Part shown: in pieces, positions 1 to 11,299 of the stretch
How positions within the stretch are numbered: the first letter of the stretch is position 1
Layout: each line of letters opens with the position of its first letter
Source of the DNA: Isoetes taiwanensis
Lineage: Eukaryota > Streptophyta > Lycopodiopsida > Isoetales > Isoetaceae
Reading direction: 5' to 3'
NCBI GenBank assembly: GCA_021234155.1
Contig: JAJEKV010000059.1
Location: 5,937,215-6,001,214 of the forward strand
Length of the DNA: 64,000 bases
Position numbers and translations under genes: made by a program
The notes under the pieces: generated by a model
The model's database searches: none
The model's input: the letters and a program-made list of their open reading frames with translations, nothing else
Told to the model about the DNA's origin: nothing

Positions 1-910
1 TTTGGCATGCCGCGACAATTTTGGATTTTAAGATGGATTCACATAAGCTCCACGCTATCTTCCGCAAGAGTGATTTCTTGTAAAGGCCTTCTTGCTTTTA
101 CATTTTTGGGGCTTTTGCCTTCATAATTTTGCAAAAGGGAAAGACGGCCAGTTCTATTGCTCTGGATCTAAGATTGGGATGATGCTTGAGGACCCTTTAC
201 TTCATTGGATCTAACCCTTTGATTCTACATTATTCCCGTGCTTTTATTAAGAATCAGCATTAGAAAAGAAGAAATGGTGGATTATGTTCTGAGATGGCCA
301 TTTCTTGCTCCACGATCTAAGAGGGAAGAATGAGCCACATGGTGGCTACAAAGCTGTTTGATTAAAGGAGAGGCTTAAGGTGTTAAGAATGGATTTTCTA
401 ACTTCAAAGGTCATCCTGATGCCTTTGCTCCAGAAATACAACTTGAGGACAAAATAGACTCACAACAAGATGACATACATGTAGTTTTGAGGTTTAAAAT
501 TATGTATTAGCCTGTTTAGAAAGAGTGCACACATAAAATGTGTACTCATTATCTGTTGCCTTTGGATTGTCTACTTGCCTCTTGGCACAGGTTTGAGTTA
601 TCAAATGTATTTATTAAAGCCCAATGTTACACGATATAAACCCTCATATGTGGCAACTCCAATGAAGACAGAGAAACAATCTTTGAGGTCATTTGGATTC
701 AACAAAGTGTTTTAGATATTGCCTTAAGGGCAAGTAGAGTACAAATTACCCTGTATTTGCTCTTAGTTAAGGTTCACATGAGGAGAGTAATCTGGCTCTA
801 GAGATACAAATTGGGTAGCCAAAGTATGCTTAAATTTTGCATCAAATATGTGAACCTTATACATAGATTATATGTGTGTGTTTGTAGATTTTGGAGAAAC
901 CACTCGTACA
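1..910. other. AT-rich DNA, no gene recognised
   Basis: No domain, tRNA or transposon end is recognisable here. A short plus-strand frame ending in a stop near 507 reads like protein (KGHPDAFAPEIQLEDKI) but is preceded in frame by a stop near 375. It could be the tail of a decayed gene; I cannot assign it to a family. Confidence 0.4.
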
Positions 911-912
911 TG

Positions 913-1145
913 AATTAATAAAAGATTACATATATATCAAGTCATTGTAAATCTGTTGTTTGCATCTAGGCGATTGCACCCATTAATAAACATAGCTACA
1001 ATCTGTAAATTAATAAAAAGATTACATATATATCAAGTCATTGTAAATCTGTTGTTTGCATCTAGGCGATTGCACCCATTAATAAACATAGCTACAAAAA
1101 CAAGACATTGAGCCTTCATTGCACCCATTAATAAACATAGCTAAA
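913..1145. repeat. Tandem repeat, about 95-bp unit, two full copies plus a partial
   Basis: The unit starting AATTAATAAAAGATTAC at 913 recurs at 1008 with almost no change. Its 3' part (TTGCACCCATTAATAAACA) appears a third time near 1117. The repeat is AT-rich and has no coding sense. The near identity of the copies suggests a fairly recent duplication. Confidence 0.85.
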
Positions 1146-1279
1146 AAAAAACAAGAGATTGAGCACTTCAATGCATTTAACGTGCATGTGATAACCTGCT
1201 AATATGATCATTGCATTATTTTTGTGAGATATCATCTATATCATTAACAGCTTATATCATTAACATGCGATCAACTTTT

Positions 1280-1609
1280 GCCCAACAACGTTGGGCATAT
1301 ATAACATAAGAATAAAACGATCTTTTATTTTGGATATACATGGAGAGACATATCGAAATTGCTTTGGCGTGAATCCTATAAATCTCAAAGTACGAGCAGT
1401 CTTTATTTGAAGGCCATATGTTAGTCAGTTAGTTAGTAGTTTTAACATTATACCATCGTGTCAAGCATTCTTTACGACATATGGGGCCTAGAAGTTACTC
1501 TACCGTTTCAAAAATGATCCAAGGGCCAAGAAGTTACTCTGCAAATGCACAAGTTCCCAATATTCTGGGTTTCCAAATTATGCCCAAAGAAACTGGGCAC
1601 CATTACTAG
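1280..1609 (+). mobile_element. Helitron 3' end with two hairpins
   Basis: The sequence ends with an imperfect hairpin (GCCCA at 1582-1586, TGGGC at 1594-1598), then ACCATTACTAG, with the terminal CTAG at 1606-1609 and a T following. This matches the 3' terminus of the other Helitrons in the window. A second, better hairpin (GCCCAACAACGTTGGGC, 1280-1296) lies about 300 bp upstream. The 5' end was not found and may lie outside the window. Confidence 0.7.
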
Positions 1610-2940
1610 TTTAGGCATATCCTTGCGACCATGCATCAAACAATTTTTAAGAATTAGCAATTGTCGTGCACAGCAAAAGAAATGTTTGCTAAGCTGCTTT
1701 GTTTGAATGTTTTTGTGCCTAATGTTCTTCCTTCATTTTCATATTAATGAATGTTATGGCAATTTGAGTTTATCTATATATGAGTTGCTCATATTTGATG
1801 TGCTCATGCTACCTTATCATGCTTGCAAAATAATGGGTGTGCTTTGCGGTCGGAAGATTATAACAAACTTAAGCCCTCAAGTTATCGAGGGGCATTTCTC
1901 TGGCATTCTCTCTCATGAGCAAGGTAGTTATAAAAACATTTCTAAAGAGGTCTTGATTGGATTTGAATTGAAACATTATACTTGAGTTCCTATTATTCTT
2001 GTTGGGACAAAGCTACCTAAGGATTATCTTATTTGCATGGCATGGTGTTAAGATGAATTTTGAAGATGCATTTCAGTTTTTATTTTTCTTGTTACAAGAA
2101 ATTGATTATTTAGAGTAGTTGTTATTGCTATAATGCCCTTTTCTAGTATGCTTAAGTAAATTAGGATGGATCCTATTTTTTTGAATCAAAATGACTTGCT
2201 TGCCATTGTATTTTGAGATCTTCATTATGATAAACAGGTTCTTTCTTGACCATCTCTGAGGCTGCTCCAATGACCACTTCTCAAGTAATGCCAAGCAGGT
2301 AGTACTTGGCATTATTTTCTTCAATTCTTGAGAGAAGTTAATCCCATTATTTGGAGTTGCAGAATTTAAGAGCTGAATGGATTTCTTTGGGTTCAATTCC
2401 CAAAGAGGCTTTTTTAAACTTTATGTAGTTTTTCAAAAGGAGGAACAAAAAACTATTTCTCATTTAAACTAATATTAATAATACCAAAACTAATGCCACT
2501 TGTATCCCCAAAACGGACTTGGTTTTCAAGTAAAAGATGCCTTGTTATGTTTATTAAACCAATATCAGTTCAATTGTCTAAAGCACCATCTATCTGCGAA
2601 AATACATTTGTAGTTAACTTGTAAATTTTGACAAAAAAATTGAGAGATTTTGATGTATGGAACAAGATTGCTTTACAAAAAATATGTAGGCAACTTTGTG
2701 TAAAAACCAACATAAGTTGTATGCACAATTAATGCCAAATTATTACTGGTCTTTGGACTGGACCACATACTTAAAAGCACAGCAAAAAACCACTATTATA
2801 AACACACTAACAAACTGAACAAATAAACTACCACAGAGAACCACGGTGGTGAACTATGGCAAAGAACTAGTCATGGTTATTCAACACATTAACCCACTTA
2901 GTAACATTACTTTATTATAGTGGTTTCGTTAAAAAAGTGA
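1610..2940. other. AT-rich DNA, no gene recognised
   Basis: Two open frames of 92 codons (1707-1985, plus) and 96 codons (2106-2396, minus) occur. Neither has a recognisable domain, a family match or supporting context, so neither is called as a gene. No RNA gene or clear transposon end is seen. Confidence 0.4.
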
Positions 2941-2949
2941 TGGAAAAAA

Positions 2950-3312
2950 CTAATAACTATTTTTTTTTGGGGGCCTTGTGTCCCTCCAAACTCCTGACCT
3001 GCTTCATGCGATTCATGCCGGATTCCAGGTTGGGGCTGAATGGAAAGGGGTTTAGGGCGGCAGAAAATCAGAAGGGCGATGGAATTCCCTCCAATTTGCC
3101 ATCGCCATAGCAAAGGTAAGTTTGCCATCGCCATGCTTATCTCCGCCATCGCCCGGGGAAAGAGAGGGAAAATCGTGTGCAGGGAAAGCCCATGAAATTA
3201 AAAAGCCAATCTCGACCTTTATTACAGCCAATGAAATCAAAGGGCTCGGATCACAATCTCTGTTGTTGATCTCTCCCATCAATCCAACCGTTCATTCAAT
3301 AATATTATAGGA
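2950..3312 (-). mobile_element. Helitron-like 5' end, second subfamily
   Basis: Read on the minus strand the sequence starts TCCTATAATATTATTG at 3312, preceded by A (complement of T3313). This is the 5' TC rule and A|T insertion site of Helitrons. The following 250 bp resembles 57250-57490, including the shared GCCATCGCCATAGC words and a CGGATCA...GTTGAT block, which is also followed outward by a TC-type end. The 3' end of this copy was not identified and the inner boundary is arbitrary. Confidence 0.45.
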
Positions 3313-3400
3313 TTGGGATCAAGATCTCTGCCATTTATCTTAGTTTTATCTTAGCCGTTGGATAGAATACTACGTTATCACATTATCACACGTGCACACA

Positions 3401-3492
3401 AAGTATTATTTTAATTTTCAATGCATACAAGTATTATTTTAATTTTCGTATTATTTTAATTTTCAATGCATACAAATATTATTTTAATTTTC
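3401..3492. repeat. Short AT-rich tandem repeat
   Basis: The word GTATTATTTTAATTTTC, followed in some copies by AATGCATACAA, is repeated four times with about 19-28 bp spacing. Confidence 0.8.
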
Positions 3493-3811
3493 AGTACAAT
3501 GTTCACTAGCAAATGTCGGATGTTACACAAATGATAGTTAGAGCGTTAAAAACACTGGTTACTTGCATTTTAGGTGCTTATAATAGTGTCTATGGTCCCC
3601 TTCATTTGTCTAGGTCATGCCATATCTTAGAATATTCCTTGTGGAGTCATACAGGCCATCGAAATGCGAAAAGAAAATGGGGTCAAAACGACCATGTTTT
3701 GACCCTATCATGTGAATGAGTACCAAAAACCAATTCAGCGGTTTTCAACTACCAAATTATACAATGTCAATGCATAACCAAATTACGGTGGACAGGCAGG
3801 AGAGTTGCTCC

Positions 3812-4173
3812 CCACCTAGGCACCAACATGCCACCTAGGCTCAAACATGCCAAGGTGGCTCAAACATGCCATGTGGGCTCCAACATGCCACTTAGGCTCC
3901 AAAATGCCAAGGTGGCTCAAACATGCCACGTGGGCTCCCAACATGCCACTTAGGCTCCAACATGCCACTCGGCCCAAACATGCCAAGGTCGCTCAAACAT
4001 GCCACGCAGGCTCCAACATGCAACCTAGGCTCCAACATGCCAAGGTGGCTCGAACATGCCACCTAGGCACCAACATGCCACCTAGGCTCAAACATGCCAT
4101 GGTGGCTCAAACATGCCACGCTGGCTCCAACATGCCACCTAGGCTCCAACATGCCAAGGTGGCTCAAACATGC
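3812..4173 (+). repeat. 19-bp satellite array (about 19 units)
   Basis: Units of 19 bp alternate between CATGCCAAGGTGGCTCAAA, CATGCCACCTAGGCTCCAA and CATGCCACGTGGGCTCCAA. The palindromic cores CACGTG and CCTAGG recur. Because 19 is not a multiple of three, all frames stay open for long stretches and give a 19-residue periodic peptide, which I regard as non-coding. The same satellite returns at 58846-59800 and, reversed, at 62540-63050. Confidence 0.9.
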
Positions 4174-5560
4174 TGTGACGCTCCCTGCTAAACATACGGC
4201 GCCCAGCACAACATCCCCCGTCCGGCTCAACAACCGCACGGGCCCTTCGTCTACCCCGCACTCTGAGGTGATCCCTACTGCGGGGAGGGAACACGAAGGT
4301 GTCTTGTGCGCCCTTCCCCTATGGGCTCCTATAACAGCGGAAGCGATAACACGTCAGAACTAGCATCAAACATATACAAATACTACTCGAAGGGTAGTGC
4401 ATCGCACATATACCAATGCAAAGATGATAATCACGAACCATAAAACATGAGAGCTCCTACCCGGCTCCGGACTGTGGGAGGATGGCCCGGGCTAGGCCTC
4501 AAGATAAAGCAGCCGAGTCACGGCAATGGCGAGGGTTGGCATAGAACAATGGCTAGGGTTGACCACTCCATCCGCCCCTCACGTGCATACTTTGCGGATG
4601 GGCTAAATCGAGGCTCGGCATGACTCTAGCCTTGGGATCACCAATCCCATGGCATCACCCATCGGGACTACTCGGGTTGCATCTCCCCGGTCGGATAGAA
4701 GGGTTGCATCTCCCCTTCCAGGGTCTAGAGGGTTCCGTGGGCGGCTAGAGAATCGTGGCGTCACGACGATTCGTACTAACTTAACCCCCAAAGCGAGAGC
4801 CAAGCCAACACTTGCGGACTCTCTCTCGGTGGCGACACCATTGCCCCGGGAGGTGTCGGACCCATGCTCGCCCCTGCAAGTGGCCAGACCATAAGCCTAG
4901 CCCACTATGGGATCCCCGAAGCCCCCACTCGGCGGGGATCCTCCCTCCACATTCCCTCTAGCCCGATTTATGTGGTCTTTGAGTCATATCTTAGCCTCGA
5001 TGCTGATGGGCTCCTATGCCTGAGCCGCAACTAATAGGAACTAAAGGGATCTACTCTAGGAGCATACTACATGTGGCCCTAGGTCTCTACCCCCTTCCCA
5101 AAACAAGAGGAGCAAACATGATCAACCATCATCACATAATCATCACATCATGAGAATAATCATAAGAAGAACATCTTAACCTAATCATACGAATCTAACT
5201 AATGGTTAGGGTTCATTGATTAGGGTTCAAGATGTTGAATCTGGAGTTCTAGGATGGCTCTACTCTAGATACAAGATACTAGCACATGCGGGATGCTAAG
5301 CCCGGATGAGCTATCTAACTACTACCCTACATACCGCTCGATGCTCTCCCTCCGGATCCGTGGGCCTCCATTGTCTTGACTCACGTGATCTTTGCTCTGC
5401 TCCAAACGAGTCTACCCTGCATTGCTCTTTGCGCAGTCTATTCCACGACAAAGCGATGTTCAAAGCGGGGTTTTGAGCGTAGTAGAGAGTCTCTAGGTGC
5501 TAGGGCTGGAAAGAGGCCTAGGGTTAGGGTTTCAGCCTATATAAGTTGGGTCCACCTAGG
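4174..5560 (-). mobile_element. LTR of the same family as the solo LTR at 6488, reversed
   Basis: It starts TGTGACG at 4174, which is the reversed 3' end of an LTR. Reading the minus strand, it aligns in order with the solo LTR at 6488-8139. Shared segments include GGGTAGAGACCTA with TGCTCCTAGAGTAG, the GGATGGAGTGG block and the CTTCGAGG block near the end. A TATA-like TTATATAGG is present near 5535-5545. Upstream of that TATA the sequence changes to GCCACGTGGCATCCTAGGTGG, i.e. units of the 19-bp satellite, and the LTR 5' end is not found. It abuts satellite DNA on both sides; no matching target duplication was seen. Confidence 0.7.
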
Positions 5561-5599
5561 ATGCCACGTGGCACCAATCGGGTGAGTCCTAGACCCTCG

Positions 5600-6487
5600 G
5601 GAAGTACTGGCTGGATGTACTGGTGGGTTAAGGTGGCCAAGGCTACCAAAAATTGGCTTAAGGTCTGGGGTAAAGCGGTGCACCTAGAGAAAACTCTTCA
5701 TCTTCAGAACCTAAGAGAGAGTCTTATAAATGCCTCGGAAGATGACAAGGAAGAAATTTGTGCAGAAATAGAGAAGGAAGAGATTAGGATTGCAGAGGGT
5801 TGGAGACTTAAGGCAAAGTTTAGGGAAATTAAAGAAGGATGAAAGAGGTAGCACCAAATTTTTCTTTGCCAAAGCCAAGGGCAGAGTGAAAAGAAACCAC
5901 ATTTTCGAAATTAGGGCTGGAGAGGAAGACATCACTGATGAGAATCAGATTAAAATTGCAGCCAAGGATCATTTCAAGAGTATCATGGGAACCAACAAAG
6001 ATTGTCAGCCTGAGGTTATGGAGGGCTTTATTAATTTGCAAAGGAAGGTAACCCAGGAGGAGAACTTGAGTATTGAGAAACCTTTCTCCAGCGAAGAACT
6101 CTACTCTTTTGCAAAGGAAATGGAAAAAGGCAAAAGCCCGGGGCCTGATGGGCTTCTTGTGGAATTTTTTATCAAGGTATGGCCTTTGATTGGGGGGGAT
6201 ATTACATGCCTGGCTAATGAATTCAGGGTCTCTAAATGCCTGGATGCAAGAATAAACACTAGTCTTATCACCCTCATTCCTAAAATAGATGTACCTGCCA
6301 CCTTTTCGGACTACAGGCCTATCTCTTTGTCAAATGTGATTTACAAGCTAATATTAGGTACAATGGCCAGGAGACTGAAGATAATCCTGGAAAGGATAAT
6401 TAGTACCTCCCAAGCAACATACCTAAAGGATAGATTTATTTTGGATAATGTAGTCACAGCTATATTGGGTCTTCATTGGGCCAAAGA
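5600..6487 (+). pseudogene. LINE ORF2, linker and N-terminal reverse transcriptase
   Basis: The first part has the helical linker typical of plant LINEs just upstream of RT (WRLKAKFREIKEG), then a frameshift near 5838, then the continuing frame with STKFFFAKAKGR. RT motifs follow: KSPGPDGLLVEFF, then LITLIPKIDVPATFSDYRPI, then DRFILDNVVTAILGLHWAK. These match the family consensus order up to just before the catalytic motif A. The reading frame is cut at 6487 by the LTR insertion and resumes at 8140 in register. With one frameshift here and a stop later, the copy cannot make an intact protein. Confidence 0.88.
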
Positions 6488-8139
6488 TGTGACGTTCCAG
6501 CACAGTATACGCCCCAGGACGTATACTATACTGCCTCGTCACGCGTACACGCCACCCCGACTGACGTGTACGCCAACGTGTAGCTAGGCTAATAGCCCTA
6601 GGGGGCAACGTGCAAGGAGTGTGCATTTATTAAGGTGCACATTAAACAATGTGCACATTCATTTAGATGCACATTTTCCCATATGGCCACTTCATGCCAA
6701 GTGGGCCACACCCATAGGTGCAATTAATGTGCACATTCTCCAATGTACACATTCATTAATGTGCACACATTTCCATGTGGACACATTTGGCTACCTAGCC
6801 CTTAAAGGCAAGTGGGCCCATTTCCAATTATCCCACATGCCAAAGGGATAATGGAAACCCTAGCCAACCCCCTTGTCTATATAGGGTAGGAAACCCTAAC
6901 TTGCCCAATTTCGATTCTAGGGTTTTAGAACTCTGTTTTGGCTGCCTCAACAGCCAAAACCGCCTCCCAGACTCTGCCTGAGAGGATTGCAACGTTAGTT
7001 TCCCTTGATTCAAGCGTTTCAGCAAGATGGTCGAGCTCAGGTCATGAGGAGGAACTCAAGGATCAGGTATTTGGCCAATTAGATAGTCTAAACCCTATTT
7101 CAGTCATAGAATCAGTAGGTTTAGACTATTAAATTGCCCATAGCAGCCTTCTAGATCTCTAGATGCCAGCCTCTAACTAAAGAACCTAACTCTATGATGT
7201 AGATTAGATATAGTTCTTTAGTTCTGCTGTGATGTATATGGATGATGTATCTCTATGAACTCCTTGTATTGGGAAGGGGGGTAGAGACCTAAAGCTTGGT
7301 AGTAGATGCTCCTAGAGTAGCCTCTCTAGCACACTATAGATTCGGCCTGTGTACAAGAACCACATCTGGTTGTGGGTGAAGGGGCCAAACTGGCTAAGAA
7401 GGAGGTTCATGTCCTGACTCTTGAAGCGATCCCTCCGGTGTGTAAAGCCTACGGGGATCATTGTGATTAGGTACGATGGCTTGCCACCGGGGGTGTGGGC
7501 AAGGCATGGGCTCGACAATCCGTGAAGTGGTGTTCACTTTCCGGTGGGTTCGGTCGAATAAGGCGGTGGCCCTCTAGTCACCTTGAAGTGAAGCATGTAG
7601 ATCTCCGGAGGGAGGGATCCCTACACGCCCCATCGGAATGGGAGGATGAACCCGGGAATAGCCCTTTTGGCTATGCATCCGTGCGGCTGATCCAGTCCCA
7701 ACACTTTTCAGCCTACTACGCAAAGTGTGCACGGGGGGCGGATGGAGTGGACAACCCTAAGCCATGTTCATATGCGGTAAAATCCATTGCCATGAATTCA
7801 TGCAAGAACGAACTCACGGAGCCAAGCCGTGATCATCCCTTGAGTCTGAGCCTTGGGTAGGACTCCCCGTATGTATTGTGCTCACCTTGTTTATGCAGAT
7901 GTGATGAGCCACCCTTCGAGGTGGATATGTATTTATGTTATATACTGACATGTATGTTTAAACCAAGACTAGGTAGGCCCCGAGGAGGCGGGTAAAATGA
8001 CCCCTTCACTCTTCCTTAATGGAACCCGTCATGGTTGCAGTGTCGTGTGGAGGGCCCTGTATCGGCACGGAGCTGGTATGGGGGATGAACTCCTGTTTGT
8101 ATACGATGAGGGCACCGTATACGAGTGGGGGACGTCACA
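6488..8139 (+). mobile_element. Solo LTR (1652 bp) with 5-bp target duplication
   Basis: The sequence starts TGTGACGT and ends ACGTCACA, i.e. TG...CA with short inverted ends. It is flanked on both sides by AAAGA (6483-6487 and 8140-8144), a perfect 5-bp target-site duplication. Removing the LTR and one AAAGA joins the two LINE RT blocks in frame (HWAK then ESNQDVALIKLD). A TATA-like TCTATATAGG lies near 6876, so transcription would start soon after. The first 300 bp are rich in GTGCACATT words. No internal retrotransposon sequence or second LTR is present, which fits LTR-LTR recombination. Short open frames inside it are not supported as genes. Confidence 0.92.
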
Positions 8140-9972
8140 AAAGAATCTAACCAGGATGTTGCCCTCATCAAATTGGATATCACCAAGGCATTCGACTCGG
8201 TAAGCTGGAATTTTCTTTTTAAATGTTGCTATGCCTTAGGCTTCTCAAACGAGGTAATCCTTCTCTTCAAAGCTATTCTGTCTAATTCCAGGTCCTCGGT
8301 TTTGATTAATGGGAAGTGTGGCCCATTCTTTCCCCTTGAAAGGGGGGTAAAGCAAGGGTGCCCTCTGGCCCCCTTTCTTTTTCTTATCATCATGGAAAGC
8401 CTCTATAGTAAGTTGGAGGAGGCCAAGACAACTAACCTGATTCAAGGGCTAACCCTGCCAGGCAGCGGGCAATTGGATCAGATTCTGAATGGGCATTTTG
8501 TAGACGACACGTTCTTGCTGGTATCTATGGATAACAGATCTCTAATCAACACTCAAGCAATCCTGGAGGAGTTTGGGGAAGCCTCAGGCTGCAAGATAAA
8601 CCCTATGAAGTCGAAAATTGTAGCCAAGGATCAGGTAAAAGGGGAGCAAACGGCTGCTCTTATGGGCTGTAAGTATATTCTACCTACCAATTCATCTAAA
8701 ATCTTGTGTATTCCTATGGTCATGAAGGGTAGTCCCTCAGATATCTGGAATGATATAGTTGAGAAGTTTCAGAGGAAAGTGGATAGTCTTAATTCTAAGT
8801 ATATTTCCAAGCAGGGCAGAGCAATTATAGCCAATTTCATGATCTCCTCATCTCATGTTTACCAGTCCTCTGTTATCTTAGCACCAAAAAAAGTCTCCTC
8901 CAAGCTTCAAAGTATTATAGGCAGATTTATCTCCTCTGGCCAAAACAAGAGATGTTGGATCCTTGTGGCCATGAAGGAATGCTGCAACACCAAGAAAAAT
9001 GGGGGGCTAGGTGTGATCAATATAGAAAAGCAGGGCATAGCACTTGCAGCTAAATATTTTTACAAGGCAGCCTACAACCAAATTAACCACCCAGTTTCTA
9101 CTATAATCAGGCATTATCTGGATAAATGCACCTCTTATGGGTGGAGGAACCTAAGGATTAATCTACCCCATTCTATCTATTTCCCCTTTTCGGTTCCCAA
9201 CTCCACCCCCGGCCTGCTTAAGAAATGGATCAAGGCCTGGGATCAGGTTAAAGGGATGTATATGTGGAAAGAAGGGCTGTCTATGAATCAATCTATATTT
9301 TGGAATCCTGCTCTTCTAACTAACAGTTCTTCTTTATGTCTTGCTTGCCATTTCCCTGAACAGGCCAGGATTTGGATATCCAAAGGCATATGTATGATCA
9401 GAGACATGCTCAATGATCAAGGAATTATCCCCTACAGGGACTCGGTGCTATCAGGAGAAGAAGACTCTGAAATGCTGTACAACAATATCTGCTCTGTGCT
9501 TACTCAGGGTATTTGGACAGATGAGGCTAATAACTGGCACCACAAGGGGAAAGCTGAATTCAAAGTTAAAAATGCATACAGATTTCTGATGAAGGATCAG
9601 TCCATGACCATGCACAACAAATGGCAAATTGGGAAGGAAAGGTGTTCTAAGAATCTTAATTTTTTCTGGTCCAGCCCTATCCCTCCCAAGATTAAATCAT
9701 TCATGTGGCAGTTGTGGCACAAGGCCCTAGCTACAAATAGCAAAAGATATAGGATACAGATGACAGACTCGGATGTTTGTCCTAGATGTTTGTCTCACAA
9801 GGAAGATGAGGACCATCTATTTAGGACTTGTCTGTGGTCAGAATGGGTTTTGGAGCTTGCTTCGAACATTATAGGCACTGACCTTATTTCCCTAAGTTCT
9901 ACAGATTTCTTTATGCCCGATCAACCTACGGACTGGAGGGTTTATATCATCCTGTGGAGAATATGGAAATGA
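8140..9972 (+). pseudogene. LINE ORF2, reverse transcriptase catalytic part and zinc-binding C-terminus
   Basis: The block opens with RT motif A (KLDITKAFDSVSW, about 8173-8211). It continues through LERGVKQGCPLAPFLFLI to the catalytic box HFVDDTFLL near 8494-8520. Family members usually have YADD; both aspartates are kept here. The C-terminal part carries the zf-RVT zinc-binding region (IKSFMWQLWHKALATN, then CPRC...H...C at about 9779-9835). A TGA at 9970-9972 interrupts the usual LWRIWK-RNEFIF run, and coding sense continues beyond it in the same frame for about 20 codons, so this stop is a late mutation. The protein copied RNA at the target site during transposition in its active ancestors. 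Confidence 0.92.
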
Positions 9973-10588
9973 AGGAATGAATTCATCTTCAAAGATGACA
10001 TCTGTTATAAAACAGATCAAATACGACATTAGATGGATAATTGCTGCAGGTTAACTCTTCATATAATGATCCTTATTAAGTTTTGGTGTTCTGCAGGGAT
10101 TATATTCATGTTGTTGCGCAAGCTCAAATGGAAAAGAATGGACGAGCAAGCGAACAATGAATGGGTGAAAGTTTTCGGGCCCCCGAACCCGAAAGAGCAC
10201 GATATGCCCTGCTTCTGTGGTTGTTGCTGCGATCAAAACTATGATGCTCGCAGAGGCATGATCTGTGAAGCCAAAGATAGCAAGGGGCGTTTTAACATGA
10301 CGATGGCGGAATCCTGCATCTGCATATTCTGTACTCTCTCAATGATGGTTAGAGGCAGAGGCCGTAAAACAGGAAATTTGAACCTTAAATCCCATTTCTA
10401 GTTTCATATTATCTCACCTCTGGACAGTTTCCTATAAGGTGTTGTGAACTTATGTATTTGTCCCGGGCTCTTTTCTCTGGTTTTCTTCTTAAGCCAAAAA
10501 CTATATCGGTTATACTTCCCTGTAAAAAGTAGTTTTGTAATTATACTTCTATAAATATACTTATAAGCCTTCAATTAAAAAAAAAACA
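9973..10588 (+). other. LINE 3' region and poly(A) tail
   Basis: This follows the inactivating TGA. About 20 codons (RNEFIFKDD...) still read as LINE coding. A later open frame, 10033-10401 (122 codons, cysteine-rich middle), has no family I recognise. The end is AT-rich with an A-run at about 10578-10588, which fits a LINE tail. Confidence 0.6.
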
Positions 10589-10589
10589 A

Positions 10590-11265
10590 AACCAAGTGAT
10601 ACAGGTCCTCTAGGATTTCTTCCAAACATAGCCACAAACGGGCTAGTTTTGATGCTCTGTTGGAACCCATTATTGTAAGCAAACTCCACAATTTGCAAAT
10701 AGTCCTCCCATCTGGATTGCTGAGTGGCCACATAAGATCTCAGCATATCCTCCAGAATCTGATTCACTCTTTCAGTTTGCCCATCCGTTTTCGGATGATC
10801 TCCACTAGAGAACTGAAGAGTGCATTTCAATGCAGAGAACAATTCGCGCCAGAAATTCCTAGTGAATTTCACATCACGATCGCTTACAATAGCTTTGGGT
10901 AATCCAAAAATAGGAAATACATGCTGCAAATAAGCCTTGGCCACCGCCAAGCCATTAGCATTCTTTGTCAGAGGTATAAAGCGTGCATACTTCGTGAACC
11001 TATCCACAATGACAAGTATCTGGCTATAGTGATGCACAGTACGAGGCAACTTCACAATGAAATCCATAGAGATTTCACTCCATCAAACTCCTCGGCGCAG
11101 GCGAGAGGTTGCAATAGCCCCGAGTCTTGTCGGGCTTCGCTTTAACAGTTGACAAGTCTCCAGGACTTTTACATATTCACGCACATCCTCTTTCAAGCTA
11201 GGCCAATAAAACATTCTCTTGGCGATTCATCGTTTTCCACTCACCTCCATGCCCAAAGATAAGGT
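10590..11265 (-). pseudogene. Ty3/gypsy integrase (decayed)
   Basis: The minus strand reads the integrase core: VDRFTKYARFIPL with the first catalytic Asp, IVSDRDVKFTRNFW with the second Asp, and DGQTERVNQILEDMLRS with the Glu of the DDE triad. It ends near MFGRNPRGPVSLG. Upstream (about 11120-11260) remnants of the zinc-binding N-terminus can be read (FYWPSLKEDVREYV, then TCQ). A stop lies shortly before MDFIVKLP. The chromodomain/C-terminal part is missing because the LINE tail abuts at 10588. Integrase inserted the element's DNA copy; this copy is inactive. Confidence 0.92.
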
Positions 11266-11299
11266 GCATCATGAAATTAAGCTCAATAATTGCTTTCTT

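Larger units (their letters stand above)
5600..10588 (+). mobile_element. LINE (L1-type), 5' truncated, split by a solo LTR
   Basis: Two coding blocks (to 6487 and from 8140) belong to one non-LTR retrotransposon ORF2. No endonuclease domain is seen upstream, so the copy is 5' truncated, as is usual for LINEs. The 3' end has an A-rich tail at about 10578-10588, directly joined to minus-strand gypsy integrase sequence, which suggests the LINE integrated into or beside that element. The 5' junction near 5600 is approximate because it meets satellite/LTR DNA. Confidence 0.8.

Noticed and set aside
2106-2396. 96-codon minus-strand open frame
   Set aside because: It has a plausible amino-acid mix but no domain, no paralogue in the window and no context to support a gene.
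7495-7860. 121-codon frame with a glycine-rich start
   Set aside because: It lies inside the solo LTR; the related LTR at 4174-5560 does not keep the same frame.
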